Shown: positions 41,471 through 53,443 of the stretch, piece by piece
Layout: every line of letters starts with the position of its first letter
Position numbering within the stretch: the first letter of the stretch is position 1
From: Yokenella regensburgei ATCC 49455
GTDB taxonomy: Bacteria > Pseudomonadota > Gammaproteobacteria > Enterobacterales > Enterobacteriaceae
Assembly (NCBI RefSeq): GCF_000735455.1
Contig: NZ_JMPS01000021.1
Span: 1 to 64,000, forward strand
Direction: 5' to 3'
DNA length: 64,000 bases
Notes under the pieces: model-generated
The model's input: only the letters and a program-made list of their open reading frames with translations
Told to the model about the DNA's origin: nothing
Databases searched by the model: none
Position numbers and translations under genes: made by a program

Positions 41471-41489
41471 GATAATGAGAATGGTTTTT
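41471..41489 (-). promoter_or_regulatory. Fur box of the feoABC promoter
   Basis: GATAATGAGAATGGTTTTT matches the Fur 19-mer at 14 of 19 positions, and its left ten bases are nearly perfect. It lies about 95 bp upstream of feoA, consistent with iron repression. Confidence 0.65.
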
Positions 41490-41677
41490 ATCTTCAATCA
41501 TTAAAATGTGACTGGATGTTCAAAAACGGGATAATTTGAGCCAGGTTTGATATGGCGCAAACTTTTCACCCTTCGCAATTCTGTTCAGCGATTAATGGCA
41601 ATGTTAATAGAGTGAAAAAATATCGTTTTGATAAGTTAATGCGTGGGAAATTAATGTTTTCTTAATATTAGAACAGA

Positions 41678-41705
41678 AGCCCTCTTATTCTGAAGAGGGC
41701 TTTTT
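41678..41705. terminator. hairpin terminator downstream of tex
   Basis: AGCCCTCTT (41678-41686) pairs with AAGAGGGCT (41693-41701) around ATTCTG, followed by TTTT on the plus strand. In the tex direction the stem is followed by TCTGTTCT, a poorer tract. It most likely ends the tex transcript and insulates feoABC. Confidence 0.65.
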
Positions 41706-41716
41706 ATTTCACAGAC

Positions 41717-44053
41717 TTATTTCTTTTTACCCATTGCGGCGGCCAGCGCATCCATCATCGCGCTGTTACCGGCAGGCTGAGTTTCACGTCCGCGCGGTTT
41801 GGCGGCACGCGCCGCCGGGCGGTTACCCTGCTCACGCTGTGGACTGCCGCCGTTGCCACGACGTGAATTACCTTCGCCCGGCTGCTCGTCAAGACGCATG
41901 GTCAGCGCAATGCGCTTACGCTGCAGGTCGACTTCCAGCACTTTAACCTTAACGATATCGCCAGCTTTCACCACCGTGTGTGGATCTTCAACGAATTTGT
42001 CGGCAAGCGAAGAGATGTGAACCAGGCCGTCCTGATGTACACCAATATCGACAAAGGCCCCGAAGTTAGTCACGTTGGTGACCGCACCTTCCAGCACCAT
42101 ACCTGGCAGCAGATCGTTCATGGTCTCGATGCCGTCGGCGAACTGCGCCGTTTTGAATTCCGGACGCGGGTCGCGGCCCGGCTTCTCCAGCTCTTTGATG
42201 ATGTCGGTAACGGTCGGCAGACCGAAGCGTTCGTCGGTAAATTCTGAAGCTTTCACGTTACGCAGTTCAGCGCCGTTACCCATCAGGTCTTTCAGCGCCT
42301 GATGGGTCGCTGCAAGAATGCGTTCCACCACCGGATAGGCTTCCGGGTGAACGGTTGAGGCATCAAGCGGGTTATCGCCATGGTTAATACGCAGGAACCC
42401 GGCGCACTGCTCAAAGGCTTTTGGCCCCAGGCGGCTCACCTTCAGCAGTTGCTGACGGTTCTGAAACTGACCGTTCTCATCGCGCCAGTTGACGATGTTC
42501 TGCGCCATCATGCGGGTGAGGCCTGCGACGCGGGTCAGCAGCGGCACTGAAGCCGTGTTGAGATCCACACCGACGGCGTTCACGCAGTCTTCCACTACCG
42601 CGTCGAGCTTGCGTGCCAGCTGTGTCTGGCTGACGTCGTGCTGGTACTGGCCGACACCGATAGATTTCGGGTCGATTTTCACAAGCTCCGCCAGCGGATC
42701 CTGCAGACGGCGGGCGATAGACACCGCGCCACGCAGTGAAACATCGAGGTTCGGGAATTCCAGTGCCGCCAGTTCTGACGCGGAATACACCGAGGCTCCG
42801 GCTTCGCTGACGATCACCTTCTGAGCCGTTACTTTCGGGAACTGTTTCTGGACATCGAGGTAGAAACGCTCGGTCTCGCGGGATGCGGTGCCGTTGCCAA
42901 TTGCCACCAGCTCTACGTTGTGCTTCTCGCAGAGCGCGGCAACCACTACGGCGGCTTTCGCTGCCTGCCCGGTGTGCGGGTAGATAGTATCGGTGGCTAC
43001 CAGTTTGCCGGTACCGTCAACGACCGCCACTTTCACGCCGGTACGCAGGCCAGGGTCAAGACCCATGGTAGCGCGCAGCCCGGCAGGGGCCGCCATCAGC
43101 AGGTCGTGCAGGTTACGGGCAAAGACGTTGATCGCTTCATCTTCTGCGCGTTCACGTACGGTACCCATCAGTTCGGTTTCCAGATGCATCAGCACCTTGA
43201 TACGCCACGTCCAGCTCACCACGCCGCGACGCCAGCTGTCTGCCGGCGCATTGTTCAGGCGCAGACCGAGATGGTCGATAATAATTTGCTCGCAGTGGCT
43301 CTCTTTCGGCGGCTCATCGAACTGTGGATCGGCATTCAGCGCCAGCTGCAGCACGCCTTCGTTACGGCCGCGGAACATTGCCAGCGCGCGGTGAGAAGGG
43401 GTGGTGGCAATCGGTTCATGGTGGTCGAAGTAGTCGCGGAATTTGGCGCCTTCTTCCTCTTTGCCGCTGACCACGGTGGCGACCAGATGAGCGTTTTTCC
43501 ACAGGTAGTCACGGACCTTCGCCAGCAGCGTCGCGTCTTCGGCGAAGCGCTCCATCAGAATATAGCGTGCGCCATCCAGAGCGGCTTTGGTGTCGGCCAC
43601 GCCTTTGTCGGCATCGATATATTTCGCGGCTTCGCTTTCCGGGTCGTGGGACGGCTCGTTCCACAGCAGATCCGCCAGCGGCTCCAGGCCTGCTTCGATC
43701 GCAATCTGTCCGCGGGTGCGGCGCTTGGGTTTGTACGGTAAATAGAGATCTTCGAGCTCGGTTTTGCTCAGGGTACCGTTAATGGCACCCGCCAGCTCAG
43801 GGGTGAGTTTGCCCTGCTCGTCGATAGACTTCAGAATGGACTGGCGACGGTCTTCCAGCTCGCGCAGGTAACCGAGACGAGTCTCCAGATTACGCAGCTG
43901 CGTGTCATCAAGACCGCCGGTGACTTCCTTACGATAACGTGCAATAAACGGCACGGTGTTCCCTTCATCAAGCAGACGAACGGCAGCTTCTACCTGTTCA
44001 GATCTGGCCTGAAGTTCACCCGCAATAATGCGGCACAGCGAATCATTCATCAT
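41717..44053 (-). CDS. tex: Tex-family S1 RNA-binding transcription accessory protein (YhgF)
   Basis: Conserved cytosolic nucleic-acid-binding protein; homologues affect toxin gene expression and transcription elongation, and the exact role is unclear. It has 778 aa: N-terminal helical Tex domain, YqgF/RNase H-like domain (about 325-460), helix-hairpin-helix repeats (about 490-560) and an S1 domain (about 650-720, with [17 protein letters not shown]). A Gly/Arg-rich tail ends in MGKKK. The ATG codons at positions 1 and 2 (MMND) are both possible starts. Confidence 0.95.
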   Translation of the reverse strand: MMNDSLCRIIAGELQARSEQVEAAVRLLDEGNTVPFIARYRKEVTGGLDDTQLRNLETRLGYLRELEDRRQSILKSIDEQGKLTPELAGAINGTLSKTELEDLYLPYKPKRRTRGQIAIEAGLEPLADLLWNEPSHDPESEAAKYIDADKGVADTKAALDGARYILMERFAEDATLLAKVRDYLWKNAHLVATVVSGKEEEGAKFRDYFDHHEPIATTPSHRALAMFRGRNEGVLQLALNADPQFDEPPKESHCEQIIIDHLGLRLNNAPADSWRRGVVSWTWRIKVLMHLETELMGTVRERAEDEAINVFARNLHDLLMAAPAGLRATMGLDPGLRTGVKVAVVDGTGKLVATDTIYPHTGQAAKAAVVVAALCEKHNVELVAIGNGTASRETERFYLDVQKQFPKVTAQKVIVSEAGASVYSASELAALEFPNLDVSLRGAVSIARRLQDPLAELVKIDPKSIGVGQYQHDVSQTQLARKLDAVVEDCVNAVGVDLNTASVPLLTRVAGLTRMMAQNIVNWRDENGQFQNRQQLLKVSRLGPKAFEQCAGFLRINHGDNPLDASTVHPEAYPVVERILAATHQALKDLMGNGAELRNVKASEFTDERFGLPTVTDIIKELEKPGRDPRPEFKTAQFADGIETMNDLLPGMVLEGAVTNVTNFGAFVDIGVHQDGLVHISSLADKFVEDPHTVVKAGDIVKVKVLEVDLQRKRIALTMRLDEQPGEGNSRRGNGGSPQREQGNRPAARAAKPRGRETQPAGNSAMMDALAAAMGKKK

Positions 44054-44142
44054 GGCTATTTTTCATCTTTGTGGATCGAAAATCAGGGGATAGTTATACG
44101 GACAGACTGGCAAAAATGCCAGCCGCCGGGGATGCTCTCGGA

Positions 44143-44616
44143 TTATTTAACGTACTCGATAGCGTTAACGTACCAGCTGGCCTCACCGGCCGGCGTGTTA
44201 ACCACCGCCAGGTCTCCCACCTCTTTCTTTAGCAGGGCGCGAGCCATCGGGGAGTCGATAGAGATGTACTCTTTCTGGCCGAAGATTTCGTCGTAGCCGA
44301 CGATGCGAAAACGCAGAGTGTCACCGTCGTCATTTTCAATTTCGACCCACGCGCCGAAGAACACTTTGCCCTCCTGCTGCGGGGAGTAATCGACAATGCG
44401 CAGATTCTCCAGGCATTTTGTCAGGTAGCGTACCCGGCGGTCGATTTCACGCAGGCGCTTTTTATTGTACTGGTAGTCGGCATTTTCGCTGCGATCGCCA
44501 AGGCTTGCCGCCCAGGTGACCTTTTTCGTCACTTCTGGTCGCTCTTCGCGCCAGAGGTAGTCCAGCTCGGTTTTGAGTTTTTCGTACCCTTCACGGGTAA
44601 TCAATGGCGTTTTCAT
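44143..44616 (-). CDS. greB: transcription elongation factor GreB
   Basis: Rescues backtracked RNA polymerase by inserting into the secondary channel and stimulating transcript cleavage. It has 157 aa (E. coli 158): an N-terminal coiled coil with the acidic tip residues Asp41 and Glu44 in GDRSENAD and a C-terminal FKBP-like domain. It is divergent from ompR; tex follows on the same strand after 89 bp, possibly cotranscribed. Confidence 0.96.
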   Translation of the reverse strand: MKTPLITREGYEKLKTELDYLWREERPEVTKKVTWAASLGDRSENADYQYNKKRLREIDRRVRYLTKCLENLRIVDYSPQQEGKVFFGAWVEIENDDGDTLRFRIVGYDEIFGQKEYISIDSPMARALLKKEVGDLAVVNTPAGEASWYVNAIEYVK

Positions 44617-44846
44617 CGTGGTATTGCCTTACGGACTTGCTTGCCTTAGTAACGCACATAACGTATCACAAAGCGTAACGGCCAGGATTAATAATGATTT
44701 ATGTGATGAAATGAACAGATAAGCTGCTGTTAAATATGCTTTGTAACAATTTCGACTAGAATTTATACCAGAATTAGCTGGTCGTAGATGCGCACTTTTT
44801 TAGAATACATTGTGCAAAACTATCCGAACCTTTGGGAGTACGAATG

Positions 44847-46912
<2,066 letters not shown>

Positions 46913-46922
46913 TACGATGGTT

Positions 46923-46945
46923 GCCCTCTCCCACCGGGAGAGGGC
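46923..46945 (+). terminator. first hairpin after envZ
   Basis: GCCCTCTCCC pairs with GGGAGAGGGC around ACC, 10 bp after the envZ stop. It lacks a T tract and belongs to the same palindrome family as 21-43 and 5857-5881. Confidence 0.6.
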
Positions 46946-46955
46946 GAGAAAACGA

Positions 46956-46985
46956 AAAACGGCAACTTGCGTTGCCGTTTTGTTT
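46956..46985. terminator. bidirectional terminator between envZ and pckA
   Basis: AAAACGGCAAC (46956-46966) pairs with GTTGCCGTTTT (46971-46981) around TTGC. There are T runs on the plus strand (TGTTTTT) and on the minus strand, so it can end both envZ and pckA transcripts. Confidence 0.85.
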
Positions 46986-48602
46986 TTACCTTGGTCCTGC
47001 ACTTACCAGCGCTTCACCTGCCGGCGTATCGGTATACTTCTCAAAGTTCTCAATAAACAGCTTCGCCAGCGTTTCCGCTTTTTCCTGCCACTGTTCCGGC
47101 GAACCGTAAGTATTACGCGGGTCGAGGATGTGGGTGTCTACACCTGGCAGCTCGGTTGGGATCTGCAGGTCAAACATCGGCAGCGTGAACGTCTCGGCGT
47201 TGTCGAGAGAGCCGTTGAGGATAGCGTCGATAATCGCGCGGGTATCTTTGATAGAGATACGTTTGCCGGTTCCGTTCCAGCCGGTATTCACCAGGTATGC
47301 CTGCGCGCCTGCAGCCTGCATCCGTTTCACCAGCACTTCAGCGTACTGAGTCGGGTGCAGTGCGAGGAACGCGGCGCCAAAGCAGGCGGAGAAGGTTGGC
47401 GTCGGTTCGGTTACGCCGCGCTCGGTGCCTGCCAGTTTGGCGGTAAAGCCGGAAAGGAAGTGGTACTGGGTCTGGTCAGCGGTCAGACGTGATACCGGCG
47501 GCAGAACGCCAAAGGCGTCGGCGGTCAGGAAGATAACTTTTGTCGCGTGACCTGCTTTCGACACCGGCTTAACGATGTTGTCGATGTGGTAAAGCGGGTA
47601 AGAGACTCGGGTGTTCTCGGTTTTCGACGCGTCGTCGAAATCGATAGAGCCGTCGGTGCGAACGGTGACGTTTTCCAGCAGCGCATCGCGGCGGATGGCA
47701 CCGTAAATGTCTGGCTCAGCTTCTTTCGACAGACGAATGGTTTTCGCATAGCAGCCGCCTTCAAAGTTAAAGACGCCGTCGTCGTCCCAGCCGTGCTCGT
47801 CGTCGCCAATCAGGCGGCGCTTCGGATCGGTGGAAAGCGTGGTTTTACCGGTGCCGGAGAGGCCAAAGAACACCGCAACATCACCTTTTTCGCCCACGTT
47901 TGCCGAGCAGTGCATGGAGGCAATGCCCTTCAGCGGCAGCAGGTAGTTCATGATCGAGAACATCCCTTTCTTCATCTCGCCGCCGTACCAGGTGCCACCG
48001 ATGAGCTGAATACGCTCGGTCAGGTTAAAGGCAACGAAGTTTTCGGAGTTGAGACCCTGCTCTTTCCACTGCGGGTTAACGCACTTCGCGCCGTTCATGA
48101 CGATAAAGTCAGGCTTGAAGGTCGCGAGGTCTTCGTCAGACGGGCGGATGAACATGTTCTTCACGAAATGCGCCTGCCAGGCCACTTCGGTAATAAAACG
48201 AACAGACAGACGGGTGTCAGCGTTGGCGCCACAGTAAGCGTCAACCACGAACAGGCGTTTGCCAGAAAGCTGGTGGGTCACAAGCCCTTTGAGGTGGTTC
48301 CAGGTCTCCGTAGAGAGAGGTTTGTTGTCGTTCTTACCTTTGCCCTTATCAGCCCACCACACGGTGTCACGGGTGGTGTCGTCACGGACAATGTACTTAT
48401 CCTTCGGCGAACGTCCGGTGAAGATACCGGTGTCAACGGCGATAGCGCCAAGATTCGTCAACGTCCCACGCTCGTAACCTTCCAGGTTGGGGTTGAGCTC
48501 TTCCTGATACAGCGTATCGTAATCGGGGTTGTAGACGACTTCCTGAACGTCGTTGATTCCATAAGCCTTGAGATCTTGCGGGGTTAAACCTTTAACGCGC
48601 AT
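46986..48602 (-). CDS. pckA: phosphoenolpyruvate carboxykinase (ATP)
   Basis: Converts oxaloacetate and ATP to phosphoenolpyruvate, CO2 and ADP, the first committed step of gluconeogenesis. It has 538 aa (E. coli 540), with the P-loop [11 protein letters not shown] near residue 246 and the kinase-2 metal motif GDDEHGWDD near 265. The metal-binding [14 protein letters not shown] is also present. An AAGGAG ribosome site lies before the ATG. The 347-bp upstream region carries Cra-like and CRP-like sites, consistent with its known control by carbon status. Confidence 0.97.
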   Translation of the reverse strand: MRVKGLTPQDLKAYGINDVQEVVYNPDYDTLYQEELNPNLEGYERGTLTNLGAIAVDTGIFTGRSPKDKYIVRDDTTRDTVWWADKGKGKNDNKPLSTETWNHLKGLVTHQLSGKRLFVVDAYCGANADTRLSVRFITEVAWQAHFVKNMFIRPSDEDLATFKPDFIVMNGAKCVNPQWKEQGLNSENFVAFNLTERIQLIGGTWYGGEMKKGMFSIMNYLLPLKGIASMHCSANVGEKGDVAVFFGLSGTGKTTLSTDPKRRLIGDDEHGWDDDGVFNFEGGCYAKTIRLSKEAEPDIYGAIRRDALLENVTVRTDGSIDFDDASKTENTRVSYPLYHIDNIVKPVSKAGHATKVIFLTADAFGVLPPVSRLTADQTQYHFLSGFTAKLAGTERGVTEPTPTFSACFGAAFLALHPTQYAEVLVKRMQAAGAQAYLVNTGWNGTGKRISIKDTRAIIDAILNGSLDNAETFTLPMFDLQIPTELPGVDTHILDPRNTYGSPEQWQEKAETLAKLFIENFEKYTDTPAGEALVSAGPR

Positions 48603-48721
48603 TTCACTGCTCCTTAGCCAAGATGTACTGCCAATAATATTAGGGTTGTTAGGGGGCTGCTGACCGCGACCAGGCTCATAGATTTACGTATCGGGACAAG
48701 CGTCTGACTTACGAAAAACTC

Positions 48722-48737
48722 TGTGACTCCTGTCACG
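48722..48737 (-). promoter_or_regulatory. candidate CRP site, proximal, upstream of pckA
   Basis: TGTGA-CTCCTG-TCACG matches the CRP consensus TGTGA-N6-TCACA at nine of ten positions, about 120 bp upstream of the pckA ATG. Confidence 0.55.
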
Positions 48738-48823
48738 AAGGAGACAGATTATGGCAGGAATGGCGCTTTATTTGGGGGAAATGTTCTTATTTGGTTAACA
48801 AATGGTTTAATTAACTGCATTAA

Positions 48824-48839
48824 TGTGAATGTAATCGCA
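48824..48839 (-). promoter_or_regulatory. candidate CRP site, distal, upstream of pckA
   Basis: TGTGA-ATGTAA-TCGCA matches the CRP consensus at nine of ten positions with AATG/CATT-type flanks. It is centred about 102 bp upstream of the proximal site. Confidence 0.55.
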
Positions 48840-48872
48840 TTCATGAAAGAAAATGACGAAATACTTTCATGG

Positions 48873-48886
48873 AAAATCGATTCACT
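48873..48886 (-). promoter_or_regulatory. candidate Cra (FruR) site upstream of pckA
   Basis: On the pckA strand AGTGAATCGATTTT fits every position of the Cra consensus RSTGAAWCSNTHHW. Cra activates pckA in E. coli, and activator sites lie upstream of the promoter, as here. Confidence 0.6.
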
Positions 48887-48909
48887 TCGCGGGGGGAATA
48901 GCACGATTT

Positions 48910-48935
48910 GTACTCTCCCCGGGCGGGAAGAGTAC
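48910..48935 (-). terminator. hairpin after hslO
   Basis: GTACTCT-CCCC and GGGAAGAGTAC form an 11-bp stem 14 bases after the hslO stop. No T run follows on the minus strand, so it may stabilise the 3' end rather than terminate. Confidence 0.5.
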
Positions 48936-48949
48936 AGAAACAACACCGA

Positions 48950-49828
48950 TTAGTGAACCTGCGGATCGGCAGGGGAGGCGTTGTTGCGGATCTCCGCGAT
49001 ATCCATCGCGTTGAACACGTAGTGACTGCCGCAGTAGTCGCAGTGCATGTCAATTTCGCCTTCATCGGCCAGGATGCTGTTGATCTCTTCATCCGGCAGC
49101 GTTTTCAGCGCACCAGCACAACGCTCGCGCGAGCAGGTGCATTTGAATTCTACATCCTGCGGCTCGTACAGGGTGACTTCTTCTTCATGGTACAGACGCC
49201 ACAGTACGTCGTTCGCCGGCAGTGAGAACAGCTCTTCCGCTTTGATGGTTTCCGTTAAGGTCGCCAGATGGTCGAAATCATTGGTCTGTGCGTCCTGAGC
49301 AGGCATCACCTGCAGCAGCATACCGCCAGCCGCCAGCTTCCCGTTGTGCTCGCCGGTACGAATGAACAGACGCGTTGGCAGCTGCTCTGAACGCTGGAAG
49401 TAATCTTCCAGACATTCTGCCAGGGTTTCACCTTCCAGACCCACCACACCTTGATAGCGCTCACCTTCTTCCGGAGAAATGGTGATAACCAGGTAGCCGT
49501 TACCCACCAGCGTTTTCAGGGTGGCGTCTTCCGCTACTTCGCCCTGCACGCGCGCGACGCCGCGCAGCTGCTGCTTGTTATTCCCGTTGATGACGGCGAG
49601 GGTCATCGGGCCATCGCCCTGCAGCTGTACGGTGATATCACCGGCAAACTTCAGAGTTGCGGTCAGCAGGCTGGTGGCTACCAGCAGCTCAGACAGTACC
49701 TGCTTTACCGGCTGCGGATACTGATGGTTGGTAAGGATCTGATCCAGGGTTTCAGACACCGTCACCAGTTCACCGCGTACGGCATAGTTTTCAAACAGAT
49801 AGCGGTGTAATTGATCGTGTTGAGTCAT
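48950..49828 (-). CDS. hslO: redox-regulated molecular chaperone Hsp33 (HslO)
   Basis: Holdase chaperone switched on by oxidation with heat or by bleach. It has 292 aa: an N-terminal substrate domain and a C-terminal redox switch in which Cys230, Cys232, Cys263 and Cys266 (CTC and CDYC motifs) bind zinc when reduced. It is the third gene of yrfG-hslR-hslO, 24 bp after hslR. Confidence 0.96.
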   Translation of the reverse strand: MTQHDQLHRYLFENYAVRGELVTVSETLDQILTNHQYPQPVKQVLSELLVATSLLTATLKFAGDITVQLQGDGPMTLAVINGNNKQQLRGVARVQGEVAEDATLKTLVGNGYLVITISPEEGERYQGVVGLEGETLAECLEDYFQRSEQLPTRLFIRTGEHNGKLAAGGMLLQVMPAQDAQTNDFDHLATLTETIKAEELFSLPANDVLWRLYHEEEVTLYEPQDVEFKCTCSRERCAGALKTLPDEEINSILADEGEIDMHCDYCGSHYVFNAMDIAEIRNNASPADPQVH

Positions 49829-49852
49829 TATCTTCTCTCTTACGGGTGACGA

Positions 49853-50254
49853 TTATTCGTTCTCACCGTGTTTAAATCGCATCAGGTCACGGCGCTCTTT
49901 TTTGTCCGGCCTTCTGTCCGGGTGCGGCATCGTCAGCGCGTTCATTTTTCGCGCCAGCGCGACTTTCTCGCGTTTCTCGATGCTCTCAGGTGTCTCTTCA
50001 TACAGCGTGACGGCCTCGCTTGCGGGACGTCGCTGTTCGGTGACGGCTTTCACCACCACCGTGCGCTCATCGTTTCCCTGACGAAGCGTGAGGATGGCAT
50101 TTACTTCCACCATCTTGCTGGGTTTACTGCGCTGACCGTTGTAGTGGACCTTGCCACCATCAACCATCTCTCGCGCCAGCGCCCGCGTTTTGTAAAAGCG
50201 GGCCGCCCAGAGCCACTTGTCCAGCCTGACGCCGTCAGTGGGTTTCTCTTTCAT
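49853..50254 (-). CDS. hslR: heat shock protein Hsp15, ribosome-associated (HslR)
   Basis: Binds free 50S subunits that carry nascent chains and helps recycle blocked ribosomes after heat shock. It has 133 aa with an N-terminal S4 RNA-binding domain (RLDKWLWAARFYKTRALA onward) and a basic C-terminal tail. I use the ATG at 50254 (MKEKPTDG), preceded by AAGGAG at good spacing and matching E. coli; a GTG two codons upstream overlaps that ribosome site. It begins two bases after the yrfG stop. Confidence 0.95.
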   Translation of the reverse strand: MKEKPTDGVRLDKWLWAARFYKTRALAREMVDGGKVHYNGQRSKPSKMVEVNAILTLRQGNDERTVVVKAVTEQRRPASEAVTLYEETPESIEKREKVALARKMNALTMPHPDRRPDKKERRDLMRFKHGENE

Positions 50255-50256
50255 GG

Positions 50257-50934
50257 TCACTCCTTCACGGTGAGTGAAGGGATTAGCGTTCGGTAATCAT
50301 TCAGCCCCGGATGGCGCTCGTAGCGTTTCTCTGCCGCTCCGGAGTCGGGATTGGTGATGCCGAGGCAGTAGCGAATGCCAAATTTGGCTGCCGCATCGAG
50401 AATAGGCTCACTGTCGTCAACGAACAGCGTTTTGTCCGCCGACAAGCCGGTCTCTTCTGCCACTGCGCGCCACAGTCGCTGATCCTCTTTCGGATAACCA
50501 AATGTGTGGGTGGAAAGTAATAAATCAAGGTGTGAGTCGAGACCCGTGTGCTCAAGCTTCACCGCCAGGTTATGCGGATGCGCGTTAGTCAGCAGAATAC
50601 GGCGTTTTCCACAGCGCTTCAGGGCATCGAGAAACGGCACGGTATCTTCGCGCAGTACCGCCCTTGGCCCCTGTGCGGTGGTCATGGCGCAGATATCCAG
50701 ACCCAGGCGTTCGCTCCAGTAATCAAGACAGTACCAGTTTAGCGTATGCTGCACGGCATGGTACTCCTGACGAATCACCGCTTGTGCCTCTTCCGCGGTA
50801 ATACCGTGCAGGGCGCCGTAGGTTTCCGGAACCAGTTTTAACCAGAAGTGACTGTCAAACGCGAGATCGAGCAGCGTGCCGTCCATATCGAGCAATACGG
50901 TATCGACATCCTGCCAGGCGATATCTAAATGCAT
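50257..50934 (-). CDS. yrfG: HAD-family GMP/IMP nucleotidase YrfG
   Basis: HAD hydrolase reported in E. coli to dephosphorylate purine nucleotides such as GMP and IMP. It has 225 aa: motif I DMDGTLLDLAFD near residues 16-27, motif II LLTNAHPHN, motif III lysine in YPKEDQR and motif IV VDDSEPILDAA. It is the first gene of the set with hslR and hslO. igaA lies 60 bp upstream on the same strand. Confidence 0.93.
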   Translation of the reverse strand: MHLDIAWQDVDTVLLDMDGTLLDLAFDSHFWLKLVPETYGALHGITAEEAQAVIRQEYHAVQHTLNWYCLDYWSERLGLDICAMTTAQGPRAVLREDTVPFLDALKRCGKRRILLTNAHPHNLAVKLEHTGLDSHLDLLLSTHTFGYPKEDQRLWRAVAEETGLSADKTLFVDDSEPILDAAAKFGIRYCLGITNPDSGAAEKRYERHPGLNDYRTLIPSLTVKE

Positions 50935-50994
50935 GGTAAGACTCCAGCGGGAAGAAATGCGCGACAGATTATCACAACCTGTCGCACAGCTGTG

Positions 50995-53124
50995 TTACTC
51001 GTGGGTGTCCGGGGAAGGAATGAGTACCGGGTTATGGCAGCTTTCGTAATACTGTTGAATTTCTTCCAGACGGGTCCGATGTCGCTGGTAGCGACGCACG
51101 GCCTGGAATCCGCTGTAGACAGTACAAGCGAGCATCGCCAGCATCAGCAGCGTCGTGCCAAGATATCGCCAGAGTCCGGCACTATCCGGAATACGATGCA
51201 GGTTGACGTGGCGAGTGCCGTTGGCGTCGGTGTACAGATTGGTAATGATGCCTTCTGCCTTGAACGGGGTATGCATCAGCATTTCCGCCAGGCGCTGAAA
51301 TTCCGTCCACTGTTCGTGGGCCGGATAGTCATACAGCGCAACGGAAGGATAAGGCTGGGAGACCAGATCGCTGCCTTCATCGCTGCTGATGAGGAAGCCA
51401 CCCGGTGCCGGGCTATTGAGCGCCTGCGCAGCCCGTGCGGTTTCACGCATCACGAACGGTGCGGTAGAAGTATTCACCAGGTTATCGAGTGATTCGGCGC
51501 TAACCGGGCGCAATAGCACGTTAATCCCGTCGAGCTTACCCTGGCTTGCACGGCGGGTGAGGGTATCCCAGTCCTTGGTATTGCCCAGGTTCACGAGCGC
51601 ATTCTTCAGACGCACACACTCATCCTCACTGGCGCAGAGATCTTTGGTTTTTAGCACGATGTCCGCGAAATCATCCAGCAGCACCATCCCGGATTTCTGA
51701 ATAGCTGAGCGCAGCGCCGGGCTGACGCGCGAGTTGTCGTCGGGGGTAGGGTGTAGCTGGCGGTTAAGGGCCTGCACAAGCGCAGTGGCTTTGGTCACCA
51801 CCTCAGACTCTGGCAGCGGCAGCGGCGGCGCGTCGTTCCAGATAATCTGCGAGCAATCAAAGGGCATAAACGGCGAGCTATCCTGCGCGGTCCAGCTTCC
51901 CGGGGAGTGGATGTTACACATCCCGGTCCCCTGGATCCGCAGGGTATCGCCCACCCGCAGGCCCGATTTCTCCAGCTGATTCACCGTCGTCGCTTCAATG
52001 GTTTGTGCTCCCTTAAGCCACGACAGGGTAAATTTGAACGGCATATTCAGCGGCACGCTAATCCACAGCATGATGACGATAAGCAGAGCGCCGCCGGCGA
52101 TGATGGCGCTGCGCAGCCAGTGCTGCAACGGGAAGTTTTTGACTTCATCATGCAGCGACAGGAAGCGTCCCTGACGCGCTACATGACGGTCGAGATAGAT
52201 ATCGACGTCCGTCTGCTGGCCCAGGTCATTGGCAATCCATGGCTGCCAGTGGCGCGGATAGATGAGATCGATAATACCGAGCGAAATGTTATTCAGCTGT
52301 TCCTGGTTGTTTTCACCAAACAGCCCCCAGCGTTTTGGCGTACCGCGCAGACAGTGGATCTCACGTAGCGTGGTTTTAGCCGGCGGTGCGAAGAGGCCCC
52401 ACAGCCCCGCGACCAGCAGCAGGAGTCCACCACCGAGTAACCACAGGGCAAAGACGTCTGGCGTAATCAGGCAAAAGTAAAACAGCAGAAAGGCGCTGAC
52501 AATCAGCACCGCTTCACGCAGGCCATCAGGGCGGTTCAGCGCATGCTCTTCCCGGGTTTCCTGACGAATGTTGAGCAGCTCAATTTGCTCACTCTCCTCG
52601 CCACGAATCGATGCCTGAGTGGAGGAGATATTTTCCAGCGCATTGTGATGCGCTTCATGCCGATATTCGCTCAGGGTATGGCCGTTCAGGGCGATAACCA
52701 GCGGCAGCGAATCGGTGTAGATTAGCTCAACGCTGTTTTCGTCATTAATATACTGCTCCCAGAAAGGTGGCAGATGTACTTCAACAGAGTCAAGGAAGTA
52801 GCGCCATTTATTGGGATCGTCGGTGGTAATACCGTAGCGGGTGATTGCCCGGGTGATGGCAAAAACGGTGCCGCTCTGGGCATTCAGCGTCATTACTGCA
52901 GGTGCGATGCTGGCACCAGAGGCCAGTACCTGTTGGGTACGGTTCAGCTCTTCAAGATAGTTCTCTGCGACCTGGCGTTCATCTTCAGTCAGTTTACGTG
53001 TTGCTGCACCGGCGAAAGCATGGAGCCAGGGAAGGCGACGACGCTGCGGGCGGCACAGGAATATCCATCCCACACACACTGCGCAGGCCACTAACGCGGC
53101 AATAAAGGTTAAGAAGGTGCCCAT
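50995..53124 (-). CDS. igaA: Rcs phosphorelay inhibitor IgaA (YrfF)
   Basis: Inner-membrane protein that holds the Rcs envelope-stress relay off by acting on RcsD and sensing RcsF; essential in wild-type Salmonella and E. coli. It has 709 aa (E. coli 711): N-terminal TM (about 2-23), cytoplasmic loop, paired TM segments (about 205-250), further cytoplasmic region, TM near 340-360, a large periplasmic domain with several cysteines (about 365-650), and a final TM (about 656-680). It is divergent from nudE. Confidence 0.94.
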   Translation of the reverse strand: MGTFLTFIAALVACAVCVGWIFLCRPQRRRLPWLHAFAGAATRKLTEDERQVAENYLEELNRTQQVLASGASIAPAVMTLNAQSGTVFAITRAITRYGITTDDPNKWRYFLDSVEVHLPPFWEQYINDENSVELIYTDSLPLVIALNGHTLSEYRHEAHHNALENISSTQASIRGEESEQIELLNIRQETREEHALNRPDGLREAVLIVSAFLLFYFCLITPDVFALWLLGGGLLLLVAGLWGLFAPPAKTTLREIHCLRGTPKRWGLFGENNQEQLNNISLGIIDLIYPRHWQPWIANDLGQQTDVDIYLDRHVARQGRFLSLHDEVKNFPLQHWLRSAIIAGGALLIVIMLWISVPLNMPFKFTLSWLKGAQTIEATTVNQLEKSGLRVGDTLRIQGTGMCNIHSPGSWTAQDSSPFMPFDCSQIIWNDAPPLPLPESEVVTKATALVQALNRQLHPTPDDNSRVSPALRSAIQKSGMVLLDDFADIVLKTKDLCASEDECVRLKNALVNLGNTKDWDTLTRRASQGKLDGINVLLRPVSAESLDNLVNTSTAPFVMRETARAAQALNSPAPGGFLISSDEGSDLVSQPYPSVALYDYPAHEQWTEFQRLAEMLMHTPFKAEGIITNLYTDANGTRHVNLHRIPDSAGLWRYLGTTLLMLAMLACTVYSGFQAVRRYQRHRTRLEEIQQYYESCHNPVLIPSPDTHE

Positions 53125-53443
53125 GCTTTTCCCATTTTACTTTTTCTTACAGGTTTCGTCGGTTGCATATTTACAGTTAACGTGAGCCCGTAGTTAGCTA
53201 TCGGCACGTATCGCATAGATCTTAAAGGTAAATTCCACTTAGTCGCAATGTACGAGCTTATCAGAGCATGTCAATGGCGGAAATCAGCAAATTCTCAATT
53301 GGCTTTCAAGCTATTGACTTTTTGATGTAAATGAGGGATTGATTATTAAGTTACAAAAATGTAAAGAAAGGGCAATTCACATTGCCGAAACCGTGCGGCA
53401 TGTCGCACAATGATGCCTGTCATCACAGCAAAGACCCATCACA
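53125..53443. other. igaA-nudE divergent promoter region
   Basis: The 319-bp spacer has no gene that I can support. It should hold promoters for both igaA and nudE. The only distinct element is the near-palindrome TGCGGCATGTCGCA (53394-53407), 37 bp before the nudE ATG. The middle is AT-rich with no recognised operator. Confidence 0.6.

Larger units (their letters stand above)
41377..41716. other. tex-feoA spacer: feo promoter region
   Basis: The 340-bp region has no gene. It contains the feo Fur box (41471-41489), the tex terminator hairpin (41678-41701) and an AT-rich stretch between them. FNR-like half sites occur (TTGAT within 41547-41560, and the reverse strand of 41451-41462), but neither is a good full palindrome. 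Anaerobic FNR control of feo is known in E. coli; I cannot place its site with confidence. Confidence 0.65.
48603..48949. other. pckA regulatory region and hslO 3' flank
   Basis: The 347-bp region contains no credible gene; a 76-codon open frame on the plus strand (48723-48953) lacks a ribosome site and covers regulatory motifs. It holds CRP-like sites (48722-48737 and 48824-48839), a Cra-like site (48873-48886), an inverted repeat CATGAAAG/CTTTCATG (48842-48849 with 48864-48871) and the hairpin after hslO (48910-48935). K-12 has yhgE here; it is absent. Confidence 0.7.

Noticed and set aside
41547-41560. FNR site TTGATATGGCGCAA upstream of feoA
   Set aside because: Only the left half matches TTGAT-N4-ATCAA; too weak to annotate although FNR control of feo is known elsewhere.
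47547-48587. 346-codon plus-strand frame antisense to pckA
   Set aside because: Complete overlap with an intact pckA, no ribosome site and composition typical of a shadow frame.
48723-48953. 76-codon plus-strand frame in the pckA-hslO spacer
   Set aside because: GTG start without ribosome site, begins inside a CRP-like palindrome and ends at hslO; amino acid pattern is not protein-like. A small protein cannot be fully excluded.
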